Source: Actinomycetes bacterium
GTDB lineage: Bacteria; Actinomycetota; Actinomycetes; Actinomycetales; Cellulomonadaceae
Direction: 5' to 3'
DNA: 5,076 bases
NCBI GenBank assembly: GCA_023389455.1
Contig: JAEWEJ010000204.1
Coordinates: 1 to 5,076 of the forward strand
The translations under genes and the position numbers were made by a program. The notes beneath the pieces were generated by a model. It did no database searches, had not been told where the DNA came from, and saw only the letters and a program-made list of their open reading frames with translations. Below are positions 1 through 5,076 of this stretch, piece by piece. The first letter of the stretch is position 1, and every line of letters begins with the position of its first letter.

Positions 1-297
1 ATCCGGGACCTGGTGGCACGTGCGCCGGGGGAGCCGGCGCACCGCACCGGTGCGGCCGACCGGCTGCCCACCGGGGGGCGCGTGCACCGGGGCCCGGAGG
101 CCGACCGCGTCACGGCCCTGCTCGGCACGCCCGCCGCGAGCGTCGGCCCGCACGTCGTGCTGTCGTCCGCGGCCACCCCGCGGGTCCTCGAGCACGAGCT
201 CGTGCACGTCGCGCAGGACTCCGCGGAGCCCGACCCGACGCTGCCGTTCGTGCTGGGTGCCCGCGGCACCGCGCAGGAGCGGCAGGCCGCGCCGGGT
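1..297 (+). other. DUF4157 domain with HExxH...Q zinc-metalloprotease motif
   Basis: Residues up to about 95 follow the DUF4157 order. An APGEP motif (4-8) stands for the family's SPGxPL. VHRGPEAD (24-31) corresponds to the VHTxxxA segment. SVGPHVVLSS (43-52) matches the 'TVGxxIVF' strand. HELVHVAQ (61-68, positions 193-216) is the zinc motif with H61, E62 and H65. Family members usually follow this with an acidic ExEAD-like tract; here the aligned stretch reads AQERQAA (87-93), with fewer acids, so the third zinc ligand is doubtful. In the family the domain is a predicted protease, possibly for self-processing or particle targeting, but its role is not settled. The assignment is by motif recall, not by a profile search. 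Confidence 0.8.
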
Positions 298-3200
298 GCC
301 ACCCCCGCGGCCGCGCCGCGCGCAGCCGCGGGGGTGGGCGGTGTGGTCCGCCGCTGGGAGGAGGTCGACGCCGTCGAGTACGTCGACCGGCTGCAGGTCG
401 AGATCGGCGCCGGCATGGCCCGCCACGTCGGCGAGGGGCCGGACCCCGTGCTGCCCCCGGGGCCCGCGGTGTGGGCGCCGGGCGGCGCGGCGGACCTCCT
501 GCGGCACGTCGTCGAGCAGATGTGCGCGACCGGTGACCTCGGCGTGTGGCTCGTGTGGGTGCTCGACCCCGTCTCGCCCTGGTCCGTCGTCGACCGTGCC
601 CGGGTCATGCCGCTCGTGCCCGTCGCCCACGAGTCGGCACCGGACGACGTGCAGATGTTCGAGTCGAGCCGTGGCCCGGACGTCTACGTGCCGGCCGTCG
701 CCTACGCCCTCGCGGACGCCGTCCGGGCCGAGGCGGTGCGTGGGCTCGCGCGCATGGTGCCGCGCTACCTCACGGCGCTGCGCCGCGAGCTGGACGCGCA
801 GCAGCGCTGCGACCCGGCGGACGACCTGCCGACCGTGCCGACGCTGCTGACCTCACGGCCCGTCGACGTGCTCCTGGAGCCGGTGCTGCGCGCGCACGAC
901 GGGCTGTCCGTCGACGTCGCCGCGCTGGTCTCCGCGCCCCTCGACGAGCGTCCTGCGGTGGTCGAGGACCTGCGCGCGGTGACCTGGGTGAGCATGGGTG
1001 CCGCGGGGCTGGACCGCTGGGTGCGCGTCACGGACCCCCCGGACGCGACGCCCGAGGAGGTGTCGCTCGCGCTGTACGGGCACCCCGGCAACGCGTCCCG
1101 GCTCACGCACGTGGGCACGCTCTTCGGCTTCGCGTCCGCCGAGGGCATGCTGCCCGACGCGCAGCTGCTCGTGGGCGTCACGCCGGTGGTGGCCCCGGCC
1201 GGGACCGCGCTCGACGAGCTGCTCGCGAGCCCGTACGCCGACGAGGCGCGCCTGGCCACGGCCACGGCGCCCCGGACGGGCGCGACCGGTGCCGCGGTCC
1301 TCGTCGAGGCGGGCGTGGCGGGCGCGATGCTCGCGGACGTCGTGCGGCTCGCCGGGCGGTTCGGCCTCGGGCGGCGCCTGGGAGGCGCCGCGGAGCGCCT
1401 CGACGCGCGGACCGCCATGCTCGCGGCCGGGTCCGAGGTCGAGGCCGTCGCGTGGGACGGGCACGTGCGGGACCAGCAGCGGGTGCTGACCGGTGTCGCG
1501 ACAGGTCTCGCGGCGACCGTCGCCGAGCTCGACGCCATGGTCGACGCGCAGGTGGACCTCGGCGGGCACCGGCTGCCCTCCTACGTCCGGTACGCGCTGT
1601 ACGAGACGGCGGAGCGCTACGTGCTCGCCGCCGACCGCAGCGACGTGCCCGCGCTCGCGACCGACCTGCTCGCGGCGGCCGACCTGAGCCTGCGGACGCT
1701 GCCCGCGACCCTGGTGGCCGGCATGCTGCGCGTCGTCACGGAGTCGCTGCACACCGCGACGGGGGTGACGTCGGCGCGCGGGTTCGACGCCGAGACGGCC
1801 CTCGGCCTGCCCGAGCTGCGGGTGCGCCTCGACGACCTGCAGCGCCGCCTGTCCACCGTGCGGGCCCTGCTGGTGGAGAACCCGGCCGACGCGGGCGCGC
1901 TCGCGGCGACGGTGATGCGGGACGCGCACGACCTGGCCGACGAGGTCCAGGTCGTCGCCGTGGTCACCCAGCTCGAGCAGGCATGGTCCGCGCTCGAGGC
2001 GGCGGACGGCGTCAGCGCCTGGTTCGCGGGCCAGAGCGGGGACCTGGAGGCCTTGCAGGAGGAGGCGACGCGGTGGCGCGCGCAGTGGGCGCAGGTGCAC
2101 GCGCACTGGCGGCAGGGCGAGAAGGACGCCGCGCGCGCGGCGGCCGCGCGGATCGCCCAGGACGAGGCGTTCGGCACCTTCCTGACCCGCGCCCAGGCCG
2201 AGATCACGGACGCGCGGGGCAAGGCGCTGATCGCCGAGATCGTGCTCGCCGTCGCGATCACGCTGGTGACGATGGGGGTCGGCGCGTACGTCGGCGGTGC
2301 GGTGGCCGGTGCCATGGCGGGCTCGCGGCTGGCGACCGTCGCCGTGACCGTGTCGACCGTCGCCGCGGAGACGCTGACCGCGACGGCCCTGCACATGCTG
2401 CTGCTCGCGCCCGCCGACCAGCGGACCGCGGGTGACTGGGCGACACAGGCCGGGTGGAACGCCGTGACGTTCGGGGTCCTGCGTGTCGTGTCGACGCACC
2501 TGCGTGCGGCCGGCTTCATGCGCTCGCTCGCGCTCGACCGCACGGGGAGGTTCGTCGCCCTGGGGATCGAGCACTCGGCCAACGTCGTGGTGCTGGGTGC
2601 GGCCGACCTGGTCCGCGCGTCCTTCGAGACCGACGCGAACGGGCGCGGGCCGACGTCCCAGGAGATGCAGGACCGGCTGGCGCAGGGCGTCCTGATGTAC
2701 CTGCTCATGGCTGCCGCGGGTGCGGTCGTCCGCACGCACCTGCAGGTCGCCCAAGGGGCGGGCACCCGGCATGGGTCGCTCGTGCGCGAGTGGGCGCGGC
2801 TGCGGTACGAGGCGGCGGGCTACGGCACGCGGCCGCCGGCGGTCTCGGAGCTGCCCGTGGTCGCCGAGCAGCTGCGGCGGTACTGGGAGACCAGCCGCGT
2901 GCTGGCCGAGGAGTACCTCGCCGACCCCGAGGCCGCGCGCCGCCTCGGCTGGTCCGAGGCCGACCTGCTCGCGCTGCGTGACGCCGCGATCGCCGCGCTG
3001 CCCGAGCAGCAGGCGTTCGCGGTCGCCGCGGCCATGCGCCCGGTCGGGCCCGACCACGTCCTCGTGCCGAGCGCACGCGTGCCGGACCTGCTGCGGCTGC
3101 ACCAGCAGGCGGGCGCGACCGTCAGGGAGGTGCGGCGAGACCCGACGTCGGGCGTCACGACCTTCGAGGTGACGAGGGACGGCACGACGCAGCGAATCAC

Positions 3201-4704
3201 GCAGATGCCGGGACCGCTGCGGGCGGGCGAGAGCGCGTCGGTCCGTGCACCGGACGCGGCGGAGGCCGGGGCGGCGCGTCTGGAGGCCCTGCGCGGCGGG
3301 CTCGTCGTCGACCTGCGCAACCGGCAGCTGACGGCGCTGGTCGAGGCCCGCCGGGCCGCGCACGAGATCATCCGGGTCCGCCACCTCGTGCTCGGCAGCG
3401 GCCAGGCCGGCGTGATGGCGTACGCGACCCGGCCGCCGGGCACGGGCCGCGGCGCCGTGCCCGGTGCCGACGTCACCGCGATCCCGGAGGTCATGGGGAT
3501 CGCCGACGGACCCGACATGTGGCGTATCGCGGGGCTCCGGCCCGCCGGGCAGGGCGCCTCCGAGTGGTTCAGCCGCGGGTTCGCGCGCCAGGCCCAGGAG
3601 TTCGCGCCGGCAGGGCGTGGTCTGGCGAGCGTCGAGGCGTTGGCGGCCGCGAGCCTCGCGACCGCGTACGAGTCGGGGATGGCGACGTACCGCGCCCGGG
3701 TCGTGCGGGTCGAGGTGAACCCCGACGTCGGTGTGCCCGCACGCCTGCGGGTCACGGTACGCACCGCGAACGGCACGACGCACCACGTGTACGCCGACTC
3801 GGTGGACGTCGGGATCGGTCCCGGCCCCGCCAGGCCGCTGCCGGCCGGGGTGCTCGACGCCGCGAGCAGGGCCCCGCTCGAGCAGTCGGGCCGCGTGCTC
3901 TACGGGGAGGAGGCCCTCACCGTGCCGATGCCACGCGAGGAGGTCCTCGTCGTGGGCAGCGGTGCCACGGCGGCGTGGGTCGCGACCGACGCGGTCGGCC
4001 GGCTCGGAGCGGTCCGCGTCGACTGGGTGGCGAACCCGCGCGCGCCCGCACCGCTGTCCGAGACCGTCGCGCGGAACGTGCAGGCCTACCGGGCCCAGGG
4101 CATCGTCCTCACCGCCGAGGACGTCGCGTCCTTCTCGCCCGCGATCGTGCCGGGCAACGAGGCGGCGTTCCGCGGCGGACCGGTCCGGCGCGTGCTCGCC
4201 GAGGTGGGCTTGGTGCGTGCGGGCGACCCGAGCGTGCCCACCGAGGCGGGTCGCGTCGTCGTCGAGCTGCGCGCCGCGGACGGCACGACGGCCCGACGCG
4301 TCGTCGACCGCGTCGTCGTCGCACGCGGGCAGGCCCCGGGCGGACCGGGCGGGCAGGCCCCGATGCTGGCCGGCACCCGGTTCCGCATGCAGCTGGACGG
4401 CGGACGCCTGGTCGCGCTGACCAGCGTGGACCCACCGGGCGCGGTGCGGCTCGTGGGTGCCGCCATGACGACCGGCGGCATCGAGGAGCTCGTGGTCCCG
4501 GGGGAGCGCGCCCAGTTCGTCCGGCTCGTGAGGGAGCAGGCGGTGGGCCCCGAGGTCCCGGCGAACTCGCAGGCGGTGCCGCCCTCGGTGCACCAGACCG
4601 GCGTCAACGTGCCCCGCTCCAACCGTGTCGACCTCACGACCCCGGCCGTGCCCGACCAGCGGCCGAGGGACCGTGACCGGGACCGCAGGGACGTGCCCCG
4701 GTGA
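1..4704 (+). CDS. Giant multidomain DUF4157 protein with C-terminal FAD/NAD(P)-binding-like module; putative eCIS cargo/effector, 5' end probably outside window
   Basis: Seen: one frame is open from the window edge to TGA at 4702-4704. The first in-window start is GTG at 13, giving 1563 residues (roughly 160 kDa), but it has no well-placed ribosome site. The residues around it (APGEP) resemble the S-P-G-x-P-L motif near the beginning of DUF4157 domains, so the true start is probably upstream. Modules: DUF4157 with HELVH at 61-65; helical region about 110-735 containing a LysM-like stretch near 340-392; hydrophobic region 738-906; small alpha/beta unit 1013-1066; flavoprotein-like region about 1095-1508 with GSGQAG at 1128-1133 and GSGATA at 1315-1320; disordered tail. 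There is no signal peptide in the visible part. Only two cysteines occur (C171, C266). Known: DUF4157 is enriched among proteins of extracellular contractile injection loci. Inferred: a cargo or effector of such a particle, coupled by GTGA overlap to its ATPase. It could instead be a structural or tip-associated protein. The function is untested and the oxidoreductase activity is a prediction. Confidence 0.85.
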   Translation: MRDLVARAPGEPAHRTGAADRLPTGGRVHRGPEADRVTALLGTPAASVGPHVVLSSAATPRVLEHELVHVAQDSAEPDPTLPFVLGARGTAQERQAAPGATPAAAPRAAAGVGGVVRRWEEVDAVEYVDRLQVEIGAGMARHVGEGPDPVLPPGPAVWAPGGAADLLRHVVEQMCATGDLGVWLVWVLDPVSPWSVVDRARVMPLVPVAHESAPDDVQMFESSRGPDVYVPAVAYALADAVRAEAVRGLARMVPRYLTALRRELDAQQRCDPADDLPTVPTLLTSRPVDVLLEPVLRAHDGLSVDVAALVSAPLDERPAVVEDLRAVTWVSMGAAGLDRWVRVTDPPDATPEEVSLALYGHPGNASRLTHVGTLFGFASAEGMLPDAQLLVGVTPVVAPAGTALDELLASPYADEARLATATAPRTGATGAAVLVEAGVAGAMLADVVRLAGRFGLGRRLGGAAERLDARTAMLAAGSEVEAVAWDGHVRDQQRVLTGVATGLAATVAELDAMVDAQVDLGGHRLPSYVRYALYETAERYVLAADRSDVPALATDLLAAADLSLRTLPATLVAGMLRVVTESLHTATGVTSARGFDAETALGLPELRVRLDDLQRRLSTVRALLVENPADAGALAATVMRDAHDLADEVQVVAVVTQLEQAWSALEAADGVSAWFAGQSGDLEALQEEATRWRAQWAQVHAHWRQGEKDAARAAAARIAQDEAFGTFLTRAQAEITDARGKALIAEIVLAVAITLVTMGVGAYVGGAVAGAMAGSRLATVAVTVSTVAAETLTATALHMLLLAPADQRTAGDWATQAGWNAVTFGVLRVVSTHLRAAGFMRSLALDRTGRFVALGIEHSANVVVLGAADLVRASFETDANGRGPTSQEMQDRLAQGVLMYLLMAAAGAVVRTHLQVAQGAGTRHGSLVREWARLRYEAAGYGTRPPAVSELPVVAEQLRRYWETSRVLAEEYLADPEAARRLGWSEADLLALRDAAIAALPEQQAFAVAAAMRPVGPDHVLVPSARVPDLLRLHQQAGATVREVRRDPTSGVTTFEVTRDGTTQRITQMPGPLRAGESASVRAPDAAEAGAARLEALRGGLVVDLRNRQLTALVEARRAAHEIIRVRHLVLGSGQAGVMAYATRPPGTGRGAVPGADVTAIPEVMGIADGPDMWRIAGLRPAGQGASEWFSRGFARQAQEFAPAGRGLASVEALAAASLATAYESGMATYRARVVRVEVNPDVGVPARLRVTVRTANGTTHHVYADSVDVGIGPGPARPLPAGVLDAASRAPLEQSGRVLYGEEALTVPMPREEVLVVGSGATAAWVATDAVGRLGAVRVDWVANPRAPAPLSETVARNVQAYRAQGIVLTAEDVASFSPAIVPGNEAAFRGGPVRRVLAEVGLVRAGDPSVPTEAGRVVVELRAADGTTARRVVDRVVVARGQAPGGPGGQAPMLAGTRFRMQLDGGRLVALTSVDPPGAVRLVGAAMTTGGIEELVVPGERAQFVRLVREQAVGPEVPANSQAVPPSVHQTGVNVPRSNRVDLTTPAVPDQRPRDRDRDRRDVPR
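1030..1188 (+). other. LysM-like stretch inside the helical region
   Basis: Residues about 340-392 read TPEEVSLALYG (346-356), then P358, a helix-like ASRLTHVGTLFGF segment, and LPDAQLLVGV (380-389). The order S-x-x-LYG-x-P, helix, L-P-x-x-Q-L-L-V resembles LysM modules, which bind peptidoglycan or act as assembly modules in contractile systems. The usual Asn of the LysM 'xxN' position is not obvious, so this may be a diverged LysM or a chance resemblance. It sits between two helical blocks of the giant protein. Confidence 0.4.
1801..2220 (+). other. Charged helical, coiled-coil-like region preceding the hydrophobic segment
   Basis: Residues 597-736 are rich in Ala, Leu, Glu, Arg and Gln with almost no Pro or Gly. 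Examples are LPELRVRLDDLQRRLSTVRALL near 599-620 and a Trp-bearing stretch with W688, W692 and W699. Leu and charged residues alternate as expected for amphipathic helices or a helical hairpin leading into the hydrophobic region. No enzymatic motif is visible. Similar helical stalks occur in many large toxins, but the role here is inferred. Confidence 0.5.
2224..2730 (+). other. Gly/Ala-rich hydrophobic region, possible membrane-insertion or translocation segment
   Basis: Residues 738-770 and 773-798 are two long hydrophobic stretches separated by S771-R772. The first begins ALIAEIVLAVAITLVTMGVG; the second carries one acid (E786). Shorter hydrophobic runs follow at 817-826, 855-866 and 889-906, the last being LAQGVLMYLLMAAAGAVV. 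The protein has no visible signal peptide, and this block lies mid-chain with large soluble domains on both sides, unlike an ordinary membrane protein. That pattern is seen in toxins that insert into target membranes, or in proteins with a glycine-zipper-like buried core. Membrane insertion is inferred. Confidence 0.55.
3049..3210 (+). other. Small alpha/beta module before the flavoprotein-like region
   Basis: Residues about 1013-1066 read as strand (DHVLVP), helix (ARVPDLLRLHQQAGA), strand (VREVRRD), a PTSG turn, strand (TTFEVTRD), a GT turn and strand (QRITQMP). This is a compact fold with a beta hairpin of the 'DPxSGVxxFEV' kind. I do not recognise its function; it may be a linker domain or a binding surface. 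The acidic, Ala-rich stretch after it (1067-1094) looks like a flexible hinge. Confidence 0.4.
3295..4536 (+). other. C-terminal two-Rossmann FAD/NAD(P)H oxidoreductase-like module
   Basis: Residues about 1095-1508. A beta strand plus GSGQAG (HLVLGSGQAG, 1124-1133; DNA 3394-3411 for the glycine motif) fits an FAD-binding Rossmann fold, with E1159 at the end of the next strand. A helix (SVEALAAASLATAYESGM) and hairpin lead to HVYADSVDVGIGPG (1258-1271), in the place of the family's 'AD-VVLATG' motif. RVLYGEEAL (1294-1302) then precedes a second strand with GSGATA (1315-1320; DNA 3955-3972), the GxGxxA form typical of NADPH domains, followed by WVANPR ending in R1343, a candidate for the NADP 2'-phosphate. 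A second return strand is VDRVVVARGQ (1431-1440). The end, GRLVALTSVDPPGAVRLVGAA (from 1464), resembles the closing FAD motif 'PGIYAAGDA'. The order matches FMO- or thioredoxin-reductase-type flavoproteins. There is no CxxC, so it is not a disulfide reductase. Substrate and activity are unknown. Confidence 0.72.
4537..4701 (+). other. Disordered, charged C-terminal tail
   Basis: Residues 1509-1563 are rich in Pro, Val, Gln, Asn and Ser, then end in an alternating Arg/Asp run (RPRDRDRDRRDVPR, 1550-1563). No fold is expected. The DNA here also carries the ribosome-binding site of the next gene, which may constrain its last codons. Confidence 0.55.
4687..4691 (+). promoter_or_regulatory. Ribosome-binding site for the downstream ATPase-like gene, inside the end of the giant gene
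   Basis: AGGGA lies nine bases before GTG at 4701. The GTG overlaps the TGA stop of the upstream gene as GTGA (4701-4704), the usual sign of translational coupling in one operon. This site decides GTG 4701 as the start of the second gene. Confidence 0.65.
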
Positions 4705-5076
4705 CCCGCGACGAGGTGCTCACGCGTGCGCTCTCGCGGCTCGACGCGCAGCTGCTGCACGCGTGCGACGTCGAGCAGCACCGCGTGACGCTGCTGGCCG
4801 GGGACGGGCGCACCGGCTGGGACGGCGTGCGCAACCTGCTGCGCCCGACGGTCGCCGAGCTCGCACAGCCCGGACCGGCGTCCGCACCCGCACCGTCCGA
4901 CGAGCCGCTCGTGCCCGCCGGGCACCCCGTGCTCGACCGCCTGCGCACCGTCCTGGACGTCGCCTCGCTCGACGTGCTGCTGCTGCTGCTCGCCCCGCAC
5001 GTCGACCCGCGGTACCAGTCGGTGTACGCCGTGCTGCACGACGACCTCGACGAGCGGCGGGTCACCGAGCGCGTCG
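4701..5076 (+). CDS. AAA+ ATPase of an extracellular contractile injection system, N-terminal part only (3' truncated by window edge)
   Basis: GTG at 4701 opens a frame with no stop to the window end: 125 full codons and one base. Residues 1-22 form a helix (EVLTRALSRLDAQLLHAC). Residues 23-56 are mixed alpha/beta (HRVTLLAGDG...). Residues 57-68 are a Pro/Ala/Ser linker. From residue 76 the chain reads PVLDRLRTVLDVASLDVLLLLLAP, then HVDPRYQSVYAVLHDD (100-115). From memory this resembles the N-terminal winged-helix-type region of eCIS ATPases (Afp15-like), with their 'LxPxxDPRYxxxYAxLxDD' signature. The Walker A and B motifs would follow beyond the window, so ATPase identity is inferred. These ATPases are standard members of Afp/PVC-type loci and are thought to help particle assembly or cargo handling. 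The four-base overlap with the upstream gene and a good ribosome site support joint expression with it. Confidence 0.7.
   Translation, partial: MTRDEVLTRALSRLDAQLLHACDVEQHRVTLLAGDGRTGWDGVRNLLRPTVAELAQPGPASAPAPSDEPLVPAGHPVLDRLRTVLDVASLDVLLLLLAPHVDPRYQSVYAVLHDDLDERRVTERV

Noticed and set aside
2130..2139. Alternating CG run, a possible Z-DNA site.
   Set aside because: It is only ten bases long and is explained by Ala/Arg codons in a GC-rich gene.
546..2435. A 629-codon open frame in another plus-strand frame.
   Set aside because: The product is Arg/Ala/Gly-rich low complexity, typical of an out-of-frame reading of high-GC coding DNA, while the giant frame has clear domain motifs across the same bases.
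3955..4110. Thioredoxin-reductase identity for the second Rossmann region.
   Set aside because: No CxxC motif or any cysteine is present, so only the fold type is kept, not the disulfide reductase function.
4290..4325. Repeated CGTCGTCG units.
   Set aside because: They are explained by successive Arg-Val-Val codons in two beta strands; spacing is irregular and there is no sign of protein-binding or recombination sites.
853..4593. A 1246-codon open frame on the minus strand, fully inside the giant gene.
   Set aside because: It is codon-aligned with the plus-strand gene, so it stays open whenever the sense strand avoids TTA, CTA and TCA codons, which are rare in such GC-rich DNA. Its product is low-complexity Arg/Gly/His-rich with no recognisable domain. 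A by-product is that the sense gene has no TTA codon in this span.
4690..4710. Terminator or promoter between the two genes.
   Set aside because: There is no intergenic space: the stop and start overlap by GTGA, which points to one transcript.
4977..4991. Four tandem CTG codons plus CTC, a possible slippage repeat.
   Set aside because: It encodes the conserved Leu-rich helix of the ATPase N-terminal region and is too short to be called a repeat element.
4086..5039. Minus-strand open frame covering the end of the giant gene and the start of the ATPase-like gene.
   Set aside because: It lies antisense to two coupled plus-strand genes with recognisable motifs, and its product has no domain-like pattern.

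Overview
The window is very GC-rich, with G or C at nearly every third codon position. This fits a high-GC actinobacterium of the Cellulomonas/Streptomyces kind, but nothing in it fixes the genus. It is almost fully coding on the + strand and holds one giant gene plus the start of a second. There is no RNA gene, insertion sequence, CRISPR array or intergenic gap.

Layout: positions 1-4704 carry one open frame of at least 1563 codons whose 5' end probably lies before the window. The product reads as several modules in a row. First comes a DUF4157-type domain with an HExxH...Q zinc-protease motif. A long, mostly helical middle follows, with a small LysM-like stretch. Next is a Gly/Ala-rich hydrophobic region (residues about 738-906), then a small alpha/beta module. 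A C-terminal region of about 410 residues has two Rossmann glycine motifs laid out as in FAD/NAD(P)H-dependent oxidoreductases. A short charged, disordered tail ends the protein. Residue numbers count the GTG at position 13 as residue 1.

Positions 4701-5076 carry the first 125 codons of a second gene, overlapping the first by GTGA. Its residues 76-118 match, from memory, the N-terminal region of the AAA+ ATPase that belongs to extracellular contractile injection system (eCIS; Afp/PVC-like) loci. DUF4157 proteins are known to be enriched in such loci.

Interpretation: this is most likely part of an actinobacterial eCIS locus, with the giant protein as candidate cargo or effector translationally coupled to the particle's ATPase. 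The most unusual point is the C-terminal module. It looks like a two-dinucleotide-binding flavoprotein rather than a classical toxin such as a nuclease, deamidase or glycosyltransferase. No structural eCIS gene (sheath, tube, baseplate) is in view, so the locus assignment rests on two indirect markers.
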